From the NCBI RefSeq assembly GCF_001613065.1, contig NZ_BDBQ01000063.1, positions 38,160 through 102,159 of the forward strand: a stretch of DNA of 64,000 bases, read 5' to 3'. Source of the stretch: Nocardia miyunensis NBRC 108239 (lineage in GTDB: Bacteria; Actinomycetota; Actinomycetes; Mycobacteriales; Mycobacteriaceae). Below, one piece after another: positions 42,528-51,744 of this stretch. The first letter of the stretch is position 1. Each line of letters opens with the position of its first letter. Position numbers and translations under genes: made by a program. The notes under the pieces are model-generated. The model ran no database searches. It was not told the origin of the DNA and saw only the letters and a program-made list of their open reading frames with translations.

Positions 42528-43133
42528 TTACGCGACCAGCGGAGCGCCCACCGGGAGCCGGAGTTTGCCGCCGATGCCGCCGGCGACGCCCGCCGCCGAG
42601 GCGTACCAGGCACACAGCGCGGTGATCACACCGATGTAGCCGCCGATCTTCACGGTGGCGTCGCTGACCGCGAAATTGCCTGCGAACAAAACGATCTCGG
42701 TGATCTCCAAGGTGAGGAAGACCGCGAATACCGCGCGGTTCACCTGGGCCGACATGATCAGCATGTAGGTGTTGAAGATCGCGAACGCCAGCAGGATCCA
42801 GCCCAGATCGTGCGAGGCGCCCGCGCCCGTGGCGTGCGGGGCCACCAGCCGGGCCCACAGCCCCAGGCCGATCCAGAATCCGCCGTAGGTGGAGAACGCC
42901 GTCGCGCCGAAGACGTTGCGGTTGCGGAATTCCCACATCCCGGCCAGTAGCTGACACAGTCCGCCGTAGGCGAAGGCGTAGCCGACCCAAGCGTCGCCGG
43001 TGGAGGCGGTCGCCCAACCGGCGTTGACCACCGATAACAGGAATGTGGTGAGTGCGAATGCGCCCAGACCCAGCGGCGCCGGATCGGCTATCGCGGAAGT
43101 GGGTTGAACCGTGCGGTCATCGGTGACGCTCAT
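42528..43133 (-). CDS. GPR1/FUN34/YaaH family transporter (acetate/succinate type)
   Basis: A 201-residue membrane protein with six hydrophobic helices. The family signature near the N-terminus is ADPAPLGLGAFALTTFLLS, followed by YGGLCQLLAGMWEFRNRNVFGATAFSTYGGFW. These channels take up acetate or succinate. It converges on the CMD gene. The ATG at 43131-43133 is preceded by GAGGATC. It may be linked to use of acetyl-CoA-yielding substrates. Confidence 0.92.
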   Translation of the reverse strand: MSVTDDRTVQPTSAIADPAPLGLGAFALTTFLLSVVNAGWATASTGDAWVGYAFAYGGLCQLLAGMWEFRNRNVFGATAFSTYGGFWIGLGLWARLVAPHATGAGASHDLGWILLAFAIFNTYMLIMSAQVNRAVFAVFLTLEITEIVLFAGNFAVSDATVKIGGYIGVITALCAWYASAAGVAGGIGGKLRLPVGAPLVA

Positions 43134-43507
43134 GGTTGATCCTCTGGAGAGTTGCTCGCCTGACGTCGCGTCCGGCGCGAACGCCCCCGGCGCAACGCAT
43201 TCGTCAGGGTAACTCCGCCCAGGTCGCGAAAAGGCCGGTTTGCCCGCTTCCGGACTTGCGACACGCGCGGGCCCGCGGTGGCGGGATGCGGCCGCGCGAC
43301 TCGGACACGCCGGTAGGCCGAGGTCGACAACGGATTCCGAAAACACGTGGTAACCGGCGTGTTCGGAGGAAGCGCCGGATGCGTTCGTGGCCGATCGCCG
43401 CTGAGGTCCGCGCGGGCACGTTAACCTGGCTGACATTTCGTATCCGCAACGTTGTTGACGCTGGATGTTTCCGACCGGAACCGAAGTGTGGATCGAGGAG
43501 GCAACTC
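43134..43507. other. divergent non-coding region
   Basis: 374 bp between the YaaH-type transporter gene and the secreted SxxK protein gene. The plus frame stays open but is Arg-rich and has no start with a ribosome site before 43508. It probably carries both promoters. Confidence 0.45.
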
Positions 43508-44272
43508 GTGCGCTGTCGAATGGTAGTGACGGGGATGGTCGCGGCCGGGGCGTGCCTGATCGCGGGGCATGCTGCGGCGGATCCAGTGCCGCCGGACACG
43601 ACTCCGACCAGCATGAACATCCCCGGCGTTCCTGGCCGAACCTCGATATCGATGCGGGTGGCGTTCCTGAACCTGCAGTGGGGCACAGCCAACGCCACCC
43701 AGTCCCGCGCGGGGCTGTCGTTGGTGAAGCTCTACATGGTGGATTACGCACTCCGCCACGGCGATCGGTCGGCACAGGACCGCCAGCTCGCTGAGCGAAT
43801 GATCCGCTACTCCGATGATTCGGCGACCGTCGCCATCGCGGCGAAGTATCCGAACGCCATCGATGCCGAGGCCGCCGAATACGGCCTGCTGGCCACGCAC
43901 TCCGGCCCCACCTGGGGGCAGTCCTACACCAGCACCGCCGACATCACGAAGTTCCTGGACCGCAAGATGACCACCGATCCGGGCTCGCCCGTCCTGCGCT
44001 GGATGGCCATGGCGAGTCCGGTGGCCGCCGACGGCACCGCGCAGAACTGGGGCACCGCCCGGGTGCCCGGCGTGATCGGAAACAAGTGGGGCTGGTCGGA
44101 TCTCGGTCAGCAGCAGGTGGGTTCGGCGTCCTTCGGGCCCGGCTTCGCCATCTCCGCGCAGACCGACGGCACCCCCGCCGACCAGACCGCCGACGTGCTG
44201 TCCGCACTGCCGCGATCGGTGCTGGGCGTCCGCCTGCCGGTGCCGTCGCCGAATGCCGGATCGAACCGCTGA
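43508..44272 (+). CDS. secreted beta-lactamase-like (SxxK) protein, probably non-canonical
   Basis: A 254-residue exported protein; the signal peptide ends near HAAADP. The mature domain has SLVKLYMVDYAL (Ser71-x-x-Lys74), YSDDSATVAI where class A beta-lactamases have SDN, and KWGWSD where they have KTG. The fold therefore looks like a penicillin-binding or beta-lactamase domain with altered second and third motifs, and catalysis may be lost or changed. GAGGAGG lies 6 bp before the GTG start. Confidence 0.75.
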   Translation: MRCRMVVTGMVAAGACLIAGHAAADPVPPDTTPTSMNIPGVPGRTSISMRVAFLNLQWGTANATQSRAGLSLVKLYMVDYALRHGDRSAQDRQLAERMIRYSDDSATVAIAAKYPNAIDAEAAEYGLLATHSGPTWGQSYTSTADITKFLDRKMTTDPGSPVLRWMAMASPVAADGTAQNWGTARVPGVIGNKWGWSDLGQQQVGSASFGPGFAISAQTDGTPADQTADVLSALPRSVLGVRLPVPSPNAGSNR

Positions 44273-44274
44273 TT

Positions 44275-45903
44275 TCAGATGCGCGCGCCCTTGGCGCGAT
44301 TACAGGACCGGCACAGGACCTGTAGATTTCCCGGACTGGTCGCGCCGCCGCGGCTCAGCGGGATGACGTGGTCGAACTCCAGATAGTGCGTGGCGCCGCA
44401 TTCGATGCAGGCGCCCCCGTCCCGATGCCACACCTGCGCTTTGATCTCCGGCGGGATCACGCGGGTGTCGCGTCGGCCCGGGGCCAGGGTGAGCCGTTTG
44501 GCCACGCGCAGAGCACCTTCCAGCACCGCTGCCACCAGATCCGGGTCCTCGACGTCGAATTCGGCTCCGCCGCGCGCCGAGGTCGCCGCCAGTGCGACCA
44601 AGCCGTCGGCGATGGATACGGAAACGATTCGGGACCAAGGGATTTCGATGCCTGCCTCGGGGCCGATGAAACGCAGTTTCTTGTTCGTGCCGATCAACCG
44701 GCCAGCCGTGGCGCGCTCACCGCGGGCCAGGTGGCGGATGCGGGTCGCCTCGATGTCCAAGTGGACGCGTTCCTCGGGATCCAGATGCAGCCCGTGCGTG
44801 CGCACCACCGGCAACTCCCCGGCACGCAGGCGGGAGAGCGTGCGGCCGCGGTGCATGCGGCGTCGCAATTCCTCCACCTGCGGGCCGGACAGATCCAGTT
44901 CCCGCAGGGCGGTGTCGAACTCCTCGACCTCCTGCGCGGTGATCTCCTCGCCGGCGAAGGCGGCCAGCCGCTCGACATATGCCAGACCGGGGCCGCGCAG
45001 GGCCGCGCGCCCGGTGTCCTCGGGAATGCGCCGGTAGCGCAGGGCGGTCCACAGCTCGGCCCAGGCCGTGCCGCGCGGGCCGTCGCCGGTCAGGACGCGC
45101 CAGGCGCGGGCCCGCCAGCTGTCGAGGTACTCCTCGATCTCGGCGGCGCAGGACCGGCACGGCGCGGGTGCGCCCAGAACACGCCAGCCGCGTCGTCGGC
45201 CGCAGTGCGGGCAGACGCGGGCGTCGGGCGTGGGCAGCGGGACGGTCGTATCGGACCACCGCGCGCCGTCCCACCAGCGCAGCGTCGCGCCCTGCGGATG
45301 CCAGTCCGGGCGGGGATCCTCCGGCGGTGCGGCCGTGGGGCTTTCGATGGCGCGGTTGCCGAATCCCTTTCGGCGCAGCGAAATCCGGTCGCATCCCGCC
45401 GCTGTGTTCGGGGCGATGCCGAAATCTTCGAACAGCTGCGACAATTCGGCCCGAGACCGGTCGAGGGGGCGGAAGAGCCAGCGGTCCTCGTCTCGGCCGA
45501 ACTCCGCGAACGATATCGCCGTCACCTCGCTCGACCGCGGCGCGGGAACGTCGCGGCGGGCCACCAATCCGGCGGCGTCCCGCACCGCCACCGTCAGAGC
45601 CGCGAGTTCGTGCAGTGGACCCTCCGACGAGACGCCCAGCACCATCCGCACGACCGCCGATTCGGTACGGGGCAGTGAGACCGAGAGCCGGGCCGTACGC
45701 GGCTCGGGCTCCTGGTCCAGGGTCACCGCCTGCGACGGATGCCGGGGCGCGTTGAAGAACACCGCATCGCGCGGTGTGCGGACCAGGCCGTCCTCGCCGA
45801 GCAACAGCGCATGCGCGTCCAGCGCGTGGGCCGAGCGCCACGAAAGTTCCACGCTCAGCAGCGAAGTCGGTATCGGCGTCGCGCCGTTGTCGGTGAAAGT
45901 CAT
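44275..45903 (-). CDS. TerD - DUF2510 - zinc ribbon - GRAM-like - HNH nuclease fusion
   Basis: A 542-residue multidomain protein. Residues ~12-165 are a TerD domain (VELSWRSAHALDAHALLL, DAVFFNAPRHP, LAALTVAVRDAAG, ISFAEFGRDEDRW). Residues ~199-222 resemble DUF2510 (WHPQGATLRWWDGARW). CPHC/CRSC (231-252) form a zinc ribbon. Residues ~370-462 look GRAM/PH-like (LIGTNKKLRFIG, IPWSRIVSVSI). The end is an HNH nuclease: CIECGATHYLEFDHVIPLSRG, then LQVLCRSCNRAKG (Cys499, Cys502, His512, Cys531, Cys534). TerD domains bind calcium in tellurite- and phage-resistance systems. A stress-responsive or defence nuclease is inferred. Confidence 0.85.
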   Translation of the reverse strand: MTFTDNGATPIPTSLLSVELSWRSAHALDAHALLLGEDGLVRTPRDAVFFNAPRHPSQAVTLDQEPEPRTARLSVSLPRTESAVVRMVLGVSSEGPLHELAALTVAVRDAAGLVARRDVPAPRSSEVTAISFAEFGRDEDRWLFRPLDRSRAELSQLFEDFGIAPNTAAGCDRISLRRKGFGNRAIESPTAAPPEDPRPDWHPQGATLRWWDGARWSDTTVPLPTPDARVCPHCGRRRGWRVLGAPAPCRSCAAEIEEYLDSWRARAWRVLTGDGPRGTAWAELWTALRYRRIPEDTGRAALRGPGLAYVERLAAFAGEEITAQEVEEFDTALRELDLSGPQVEELRRRMHRGRTLSRLRAGELPVVRTHGLHLDPEERVHLDIEATRIRHLARGERATAGRLIGTNKKLRFIGPEAGIEIPWSRIVSVSIADGLVALAATSARGGAEFDVEDPDLVAAVLEGALRVAKRLTLAPGRRDTRVIPPEIKAQVWHRDGGACIECGATHYLEFDHVIPLSRGGATSPGNLQVLCRSCNRAKGARI

Positions 45904-45990
45904 CGTCGTGGAACTATGCCAGGCGACACCGACAGACCGTAGGGTCTGTCGTGCGCGGGCGGGACGCGCTCGATGCGGCACGATGGGGGC

Positions 45991-46470
45991 ATGAGCGATC
46001 CGAAGGATCCCGCCCGCAAGCCCGGAACGCCCCGCGTGCCCGGCGCGGGTGAGCTGATCGCCGCCGCCCAGGCCGCGGCGGAGGCGGCGCAGCGGGCGGC
46101 CGGACAGGCCCTGGACGCCGCGCAGGTGACCGCCGGACAGGCATTCGATACCGCGATCCGGCTGCCGCCGGCCTCGGTGCAGCTCGCCGCGCAGCTGCCG
46201 GATCTGATCGAGAACCTCTCGATGGCGATCGATCGGCTCAACCGGACCATCGACCGCCTGGACCGGACCCTGGCGCTGGCCGATCCGGCGTTCGCGGCCT
46301 ACGACCGGCTGCTGCCGCGGCTCGAGGCGATGGTGTCGATGGGCGAGGAGGTCTTCAACCGCCTGTCCCGGTTGCCGGGTATATCGATGATCGGACGTCT
46401 CGCCGGACGGGAGAACGCCCCGTCGGAGCCGATCGATCGGCGCCGGCGCGGGCGGGGACGAGGAAAATAG
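45991..46470 (+). CDS. Ala-rich helical protein, unknown
   Basis: A 159-residue protein: a basic Pro-rich start, an Ala/Gln-rich helix (ELIAAAQAAAEAAQRAAGQ), a predicted coiled coil LSMAIDRLNRTIDRLDRTL, and a basic tail RRRRGRGRG. No enzyme motif. Similar short helical proteins occur in mycobacteria and nocardiae. It diverges from the TerD-HNH gene. Confidence 0.7.
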   Translation: MSDPKDPARKPGTPRVPGAGELIAAAQAAAEAAQRAAGQALDAAQVTAGQAFDTAIRLPPASVQLAAQLPDLIENLSMAIDRLNRTIDRLDRTLALADPAFAAYDRLLPRLEAMVSMGEEVFNRLSRLPGISMIGRLAGRENAPSEPIDRRRRGRGRGK

Positions 46471-46527
46471 GACTGCCCACGGCTGCGCCTCGCCGGCGCT
46501 CGGCCGGCGTGCCGCCGGTTCGCTCGT

Positions 46528-48171
46528 TCAGGCAGGCGTATGCGCCGCGGCGACCTCGGTGACGGCGCGCAGCGCGGCGGTCGCCTTGAGCACCATCTCG
46601 TGGTACTCCTGCTCGGGATCGGAATCCAGCACGATCGCGCCGCCCGCGCCGACCCGCCAGCGCCCGCCGTACCGGACCGCGGTGCGGATGACGATGTTCA
46701 GATCGGCCGTGCCGCCCAGGCCGAGGAATCCGATGGTGCCCGAATAGATGCCGCGCGCTTCGGTTTCCAGGTCGTCGATGATGTCCATGGTGCGCAGTTT
46801 CGGCGCACCGGTCATCGAGCCGCCGGGGAAGCAGGCGCGCAGGCAGGCCACCGCGTCCACCTCCGGGCGCAGGCGGCCGCGGATGGTGGTCACCAACTGA
46901 TGCATCGTGGTGTAGGTCTCGGTGTGCATGAGCGCCGCGACGCGCACGCTGCCCAGCTCGCACACCCGGCCCAGATCGTTGCGCAGCAGGTCGACGATCA
47001 TCAGGTTCTCCGCGCGGGTCTTGGGATCGGATTCCAGCGCGCGGCGCAGGATTTCGTCCTGTTCGGGGGTGTTCCCACGTGGTGCGGTGCCCTTGATCGG
47101 CTTGGTCTCCACCACGCCGGTGCGGTCCACCTTCAGGAATCGCTCCGGCGAGGAACAGGCGACCTCGAGTTCGCCGAATCGCAGGAACGCCGCGTAGGGG
47201 GCCGGATTCGAGCGCCGCAGCGCGTGATACACCGCCAGCCCGTCGCAGTCCCGCTCGACGTAGGCACTGTCGGTCAGGTTGACCTCGTATGTCTCACCGG
47301 CCCGTAGTTGCGCGTGGATCCGGGCGATATCGGCCAGATAGCGCTGCCTGCCCCGGGTGAGCCGGGATTCCACGGCCCCCTCGTCGGCCGCGAGCTCGAG
47401 CCGGATCGGCGTGGCCCGGTCGGGCAGCGTCGCGAGGGCCGCCCGGGTCGTGGACAGCCAATCATCCGCTGCCGCAAGGGTGTCCGCGTCGGCCAGGGCG
47501 ACCAGATAGGTGTGTTCCGCGACGTGATCGACGACGATCAGGCGATCGGCGAAGATCCACTGCGCGTCGGGCGTGGGTGCGCGATGCCGGGCGGACGCGC
47601 CGCAGTCGGCCTTCATCTCGTAGCCGAGATAGCCCACGTATCCGCCGACGAAATCGAAAGGGACATCCGGGAATTCGATTTCGGTGCGGGCCAATTGTCT
47701 TGTCAGATAATCGAATACGCTGCCCGGCACGGTAGTGCGACCCGCCCGCCGAGCGATCTCCACCCGCCCCGCGCCCACCCGGTACCGCACCGTCTCGGCC
47801 AGTGGACCGGTCGCGTCCCCGAGATAGGAGAACCGGTCGAGCCCCGGTTCGGCATGCGTGCTGTCGAGCCAGAACGCCGTCGCCGACTCTCGGTACAGGG
47901 CCAGGAAGACCGCCTCGGCATCCAGTGCGCGATCGATCCGCTCATGCAGCACCGTCAGCGTGATCGGCGGTTCCCCGGTTGCGGACTGGTACCGAGTGGT
48001 CGCGGCTATCGCGCTGCGCTGGGACTCGGCGCGTCCGGTCGGCATAGACCCGCTGTGTGGCGATCCGGCCGCGGGTGCGGTGGGGAGTTCGTGATCAGCG
48101 GCCGTCGATCGGGTGCCTTCGGTGGGATCTGATGCGGGCCCCGGTCGGACCCCGGGGCGGGTCTTGCGCAT
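46528..48171 (-). CDS. pabB: aminodeoxychorismate synthase component I
   Basis: A 547-residue chorismate-utilising enzyme. The signature PIKGTAPRG has the Lys that marks PabB (anthranilate synthase has PIAGT). Other blocks are GETYEVNLTDSAYVERD, CSSPERFLKVDRTGVVETKP, ENLMIVDLLRNDLGRV, SMTGAPKLRTMDIID and YSGTIGFLG. It makes 4-amino-4-deoxychorismate from chorismate for folate; the glutaminase PabA is not fused or adjacent. The ~70-residue N-terminal extension is low-complexity; a later start such as MPTGRAESQ is possible. Confidence 0.9.
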   Translation of the reverse strand: MRKTRPGVRPGPASDPTEGTRSTAADHELPTAPAAGSPHSGSMPTGRAESQRSAIAATTRYQSATGEPPITLTVLHERIDRALDAEAVFLALYRESATAFWLDSTHAEPGLDRFSYLGDATGPLAETVRYRVGAGRVEIARRAGRTTVPGSVFDYLTRQLARTEIEFPDVPFDFVGGYVGYLGYEMKADCGASARHRAPTPDAQWIFADRLIVVDHVAEHTYLVALADADTLAAADDWLSTTRAALATLPDRATPIRLELAADEGAVESRLTRGRQRYLADIARIHAQLRAGETYEVNLTDSAYVERDCDGLAVYHALRRSNPAPYAAFLRFGELEVACSSPERFLKVDRTGVVETKPIKGTAPRGNTPEQDEILRRALESDPKTRAENLMIVDLLRNDLGRVCELGSVRVAALMHTETYTTMHQLVTTIRGRLRPEVDAVACLRACFPGGSMTGAPKLRTMDIIDDLETEARGIYSGTIGFLGLGGTADLNIVIRTAVRYGGRWRVGAGGAIVLDSDPEQEYHEMVLKATAALRAVTEVAAAHTPA

Positions 48172-48266
48172 GGGTTCACCGTAGTCCGTGTGGCCGGGCA
48201 GGTCGGACGGCCTATTGAGGGCGTGTGCCTTCAGTTTCGCGTGTCCTCTGGTGCACAATGTGGGAC

Positions 48267-49322
48267 ATGTCTGTGGTGCAACCGGCCGATGTGGACCGTG
48301 ATGTGGTCGACTTCGCGATCGTCGGCAAGTGGATGGAAGAGCGGGGGCTGCCCGGCGGGCCGTTCGAGGGCGTGAGCGCGCTCGGCGGCGGCACCCAGAA
48401 CATCATGCTGCGGTTCACCCGCGCCGGGCGTGACTACGTCCTGCGACGCGGCCCGAAACATCTGCGCGCCAAGAGCAATGACGTGATCCGCCGGGAGGCG
48501 CGGCTGCTGGGCGCGCTCGCCGGGACGGGTGTGCGCGCGCCGGAGGTGATCGCGGCCTGTCCGGACGAATCCGTCCTGGGCGCGGTGTTCTATCTGATGG
48601 AGCCGATCATCGGTTTCAACCCGCAGAACGAACTGCCCGAACTGCACGCCGGTGACCCGGAGATCCGCAGGGGGATGGGTTTGTCAGCGGTGGAGGCGAT
48701 CGCCCGGCTGGGCGCGCTGGACTACCGGGAGCTGGGTCTCGAGGACTACGGCAAGCCGGACGGCTTCCTGGAGCGGCAGGTGCCGCGCTGGCTCGCCGAA
48801 CTCGACTCCTACAGCGCCAACGAGGGCTACCCCGGTCCGGAGATCCGCGGTGTGGAACGGGTCGGCGAGTGGCTCGAGCGCAACCGGCCCGCTCGGTGGG
48901 AGCCCGGAATCCTGCACGGCGACTGTCATCTGGCCAACATCATGTTCCGCTACGACGGTCCGCAGGTGGCGGCGCTGGTCGACTGGGAGATGTCGACGAT
49001 CGGCGATCCGCTGCTGGACCTGGGCTGGCAGATCGCGACCCGCCCCGAGCCCGGCACCGCCGGTGCGGGCCTGTTCGGCACGCTCGGCCAGGTCGGCGGG
49101 CTGCCCACCGCCGAGGAGATGATCGCGCACTACGGCAAGTTCTCCGGCCGCGACCTGAGCGATATCACCTGGTACACGGTCCTGGCCTGCTTCAAACTCG
49201 GCATCGTGCTCGAGGGCACCCACGCCCGCGCCTTCGCCGGCAAGGCCCCCGAGCAGGTCGGCGATTTCCTGCACGCGATCACCCTGGAACTGTTCGAGAA
49301 GGCGAATCAACTGGTGGAGTGA
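48267..49322 (+). CDS. phosphotransferase family protein (APH fold)
   Basis: A 351-residue kinase-fold protein: GGGTQNIMLRFTRAGRDYVLRRGP, LMEPIIGFNPQNELP, the Brenner motif LHGDCHLANIMF and VDWEMSTIGDPLLDLGWQ. This is the APH-like family commonly found with acyl-CoA metabolism in actinobacteria; its substrate is not known. The ATG at 48267 is chosen; an ATG three codons upstream (48258) is an alternative. A perfect hairpin follows the stop. Confidence 0.87.
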   Translation: MSVVQPADVDRDVVDFAIVGKWMEERGLPGGPFEGVSALGGGTQNIMLRFTRAGRDYVLRRGPKHLRAKSNDVIRREARLLGALAGTGVRAPEVIAACPDESVLGAVFYLMEPIIGFNPQNELPELHAGDPEIRRGMGLSAVEAIARLGALDYRELGLEDYGKPDGFLERQVPRWLAELDSYSANEGYPGPEIRGVERVGEWLERNRPARWEPGILHGDCHLANIMFRYDGPQVAALVDWEMSTIGDPLLDLGWQIATRPEPGTAGAGLFGTLGQVGGLPTAEEMIAHYGKFSGRDLSDITWYTVLACFKLGIVLEGTHARAFAGKAPEQVGDFLHAITLELFEKANQLVE

Positions 49323-49330
49323 ATCGTCGT

Positions 49331-49361
49331 CCTCGTCGGGTGCGGCCGCATCTCGACGAGG
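49331..49361 (+). terminator. intrinsic terminator after the phosphotransferase gene
   Basis: CCTCGTCG (49331-49338) pairs with CGACGAGG (49354-49361) around a GC-rich palindromic loop, and a T-rich run (TTTGGCGGTTTATTTG) follows. It starts 9 bp after the stop. Confidence 0.7.
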
Positions 49362-49413
49362 TTTGGCGGTTTATTTGTGGTAGATGATTTGCGGCCAGAT
49401 TAGATTACCGGTC

Positions 49414-49986
49414 ATGCCGATCGTTGCCGAAGACAAAGACTGGACCTGGGTGCTGGACGAGTCCTGCCCCGAATGCGGATTCGACGGCCCGGCCATCGCC
49501 TATGACGCGGTGCCCGGCCTGACCCGCGCCGCCGCCGCGCGTTTCGCCGCCGCCCTCGAGCGCCCGGACATCGCCGTACGCCCCGACGAATCCACCTGGG
49601 CCCCAATCGAATACGCCGCCCACGTCCGCGACGTATGCCGAATGTTCCGATACCGCCTGGACATCGCCCTGGGCAATCCCGCCACCCCGCCCGCGATCAC
49701 CGCGTTCGAGGCGACGACCGGGTCCGCCGAGGGACTGCCCGTCTTCGCGAACTGGGACCAGGACCGCACCGCCGAGGCCGGCGCCTACCTCGCGCAGACA
49801 CCCGCCACGGTAGCCGCCGAACTGACCGATGCGGCCGAAACCGTTTCCCGCGCTTTCGAATCCGTTCCCGAAGCCGACCGCAGCCGCGCCGCCCGCCGCA
49901 GCAACGGCTCCCTGTTCACCGTCGACACCATGGCCACCTACTTCCTGCACGACCTCGTCCACCACCTGCACGACATCCAGGCCTGA
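49414..49986 (+). CDS. DinB-like (mycothiol-dependent maleylpyruvate isomerase fold) protein
   Basis: A 190-residue helical protein. The start WTWVLDESCPECGFD and later STWAPIEYAAHVRDVCRMFRYR, FANWDQDRTAEAGAYLAQTP and YFLHDLVHHLHDI provide the three-His metal pattern (His in YAAHV, then FLHDLVHHLHD) of the DinB_2/MDMPI family. Many are thiol-dependent enzymes using mycothiol; the substrate is unknown. ATG at 49414. Confidence 0.83.
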   Translation: MPIVAEDKDWTWVLDESCPECGFDGPAIAYDAVPGLTRAAAARFAAALERPDIAVRPDESTWAPIEYAAHVRDVCRMFRYRLDIALGNPATPPAITAFEATTGSAEGLPVFANWDQDRTAEAGAYLAQTPATVAAELTDAAETVSRAFESVPEADRSRAARRSNGSLFTVDTMATYFLHDLVHHLHDIQA

Positions 49987-50163
49987 CCGTCGTGATCCGC
50001 GATGCCGACGGGTGAGCCGATCCGGCAAGAGCATCGGTGACTGTGACTCACCGGAACACCCGAAAGTGTCCGCCGACCTCCGACTCGACATGCAAGTCTC
50101 GCGGCGTCTTTCGAAACGCTGACGTCCCGGCAGCGAGGGGAGCGGTCCCGGGGCGGTGGCGAA

Positions 50164-51021
50164 ATGGCGAGTTCTAAGCTGATCTGCGTGCGAGCGTTGG
50201 AGCAGATTCGGGAATGGCCGGTCGGGCATGCGGCTGCGGGCGTGGCGACCGCTACGGGGAACCTGGCGACCGAGGGGGACCTCGACCGGGAGTTCGCGTT
50301 GGCCTCGGTGACGAAACCGCTTGTCGCCTATGCGGTTCTGGTCGCGGTGGAGGAGGGGGCGGTCGAACTGGACCAACCGGCGGGGCCGCCGGGGTCGACG
50401 GTGCGGCATCTGCTGGCGCACACCTCGGGGCTGGCCTTCGACACCACCGTGATCATGGCCGAGCCGGGGACGCGGCGGATCTACTCGAGTTCCGGGTTCG
50501 AGGTGCTGGCGCGGTTCGTGGCCGATCAGACCGGGATCGAGTTCAAGGACTATCTGCACGAGGCGGTATTCGAGCCGCTCGGGATGAAATCCTCGGCTCT
50601 GGACGGCTCGGCCGGCCACGGCGCCCGGTCGACGACCGCCGATCTGCTGAGTTTTGCCGGTGAGTTGCTCAATCCGAGTTTGCTTTCTCCGGAAACTCTC
50701 GGTGAAGCCATCACCGTGCAATTTCCTGGCTGCAATGGAGTGCTGCCCGGCTACGGTTCGCAGCGCCCCAACGATTGGGGGCTGGGATTCGAGCTCCGCG
50801 ACCACAAGACTCCCCATTGGACCGGAAGTGCGAATTCACCGCGCACCTACGGCCATTTCGGGCAATCCGGCACCTTCCTGTGGGTGGATCCCGCGCAGGG
50901 GGTGGCGTGCGTGGCGCTGAGCGACGAGAATTTCGGCGACTGGGCTCGCGCGGCCTGGCCGCCGCTGAGCGACTCGATATTGGCCGAGATCTCGGCGGAT
51001 CGCGACACGTCGGCAAAGTAA
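50164..51021 (+). CDS. serine hydrolase (class C beta-lactamase family)
   Basis: A 285-residue cytoplasmic-looking protein with SVTKPL (Ser-x-x-Lys nucleophile motif), IYSSSGFEVLARFV where class C enzymes have YSN, and YGHFGQSGTFLW as the third motif. HLLAHTSGL is typical of esterase or peptidase members of this family. No signal peptide is seen. The ATG is weakly supported; GTG at 50188 (reading RALEQIREWP) may be the true start. Confidence 0.85.
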   Translation: MASSKLICVRALEQIREWPVGHAAAGVATATGNLATEGDLDREFALASVTKPLVAYAVLVAVEEGAVELDQPAGPPGSTVRHLLAHTSGLAFDTTVIMAEPGTRRIYSSSGFEVLARFVADQTGIEFKDYLHEAVFEPLGMKSSALDGSAGHGARSTTADLLSFAGELLNPSLLSPETLGEAITVQFPGCNGVLPGYGSQRPNDWGLGFELRDHKTPHWTGSANSPRTYGHFGQSGTFLWVDPAQGVACVALSDENFGDWARAAWPPLSDSILAEISADRDTSAK

Positions 51022-51116
51022 CACACGTAACTCCGGACACTCCAGTACACTCGGGCAACGCCAGCTCGACCGATCGTTGGGGAAGACGTTCCAGGTCGAG
51101 GCTGGAGGTGTTACTG

Positions 51117-51650
51117 GTGCGCGGAACGAGTCAGTTCGCGGACGCGACGTCTGGAGTGGTGCATATCCACGCGTCGCCGGCCGCGCTGTGCCCGCACATC
51201 GAATGGACGCTCGCCTCGACGCTGAAATCGCCCGCGCAATTGCGGTGGACCGCGCAACCCGCCGCCTCGGGACAACTGCGCGCAACCACCGAGTGGGCAG
51301 GTCCGGCCGGTACCGGATCGAAGATTGCCAATGCGTTGCGAGCCTGGCCGGTTCTGCGTTTCGAGGTGACCGAGGATCCCAGTGAGGGCGTCGACGGCGA
51401 GCGCTACAGCTTCGTGCCCGGACTCGGCCTGTGGTGCGGTGCGATGAGCGCCAACGGCGATGTGATGGTCGGGGAGATGCGGCTGCGGGAGATCGTGCGT
51501 CTGGCGCGCGAGCGGGGCCGGTACAGCCCCGTCGAGATCGCAGCCGAGATCGATCGGGTCCTCGGCGCCGCCTGGGACGAGGATCTCGAACCGTTCCGCA
51601 TCGGCAGTGAGGGCGCGGAGGTCACCTGGCTGCGCCGCGACGTCGGCTGA
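51117..51650 (+). CDS. DUF3145 family protein
   Basis: A 177-residue conserved actinobacterial protein: SQFADATSGVVHIHASPAAL, CPHIEWTLAS, LRFEVTEDPSEGVDGERYSF, GLWCGAMSANGDVMVGE and LGAAWDEDLEPFRIG. The family is widespread in mycobacteria and relatives, with no assigned role. GTG at 51117 has GGAGG 8 bp upstream. Cytoplasmic. Confidence 0.87.
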   Translation: MRGTSQFADATSGVVHIHASPAALCPHIEWTLASTLKSPAQLRWTAQPAASGQLRATTEWAGPAGTGSKIANALRAWPVLRFEVTEDPSEGVDGERYSFVPGLGLWCGAMSANGDVMVGEMRLREIVRLARERGRYSPVEIAAEIDRVLGAAWDEDLEPFRIGSEGAEVTWLRRDVG

Positions 51651-51744
51651 TCCGCTCTTCCGGGCAGTGCCCCGAGCGACTCTCGGCGAACCCGGCGCAG
51701 CCGTGTGGCAGAGTCGATTTCCGGCACCGAGGAGGAGGGGTGGA

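Noticed and set aside
46471..46527. Terminator between the helical protein gene and pabB
   Set aside because: GC-rich imperfect repeats (GCCGGC/GCCGGC) are present but no clean stem could be drawn.
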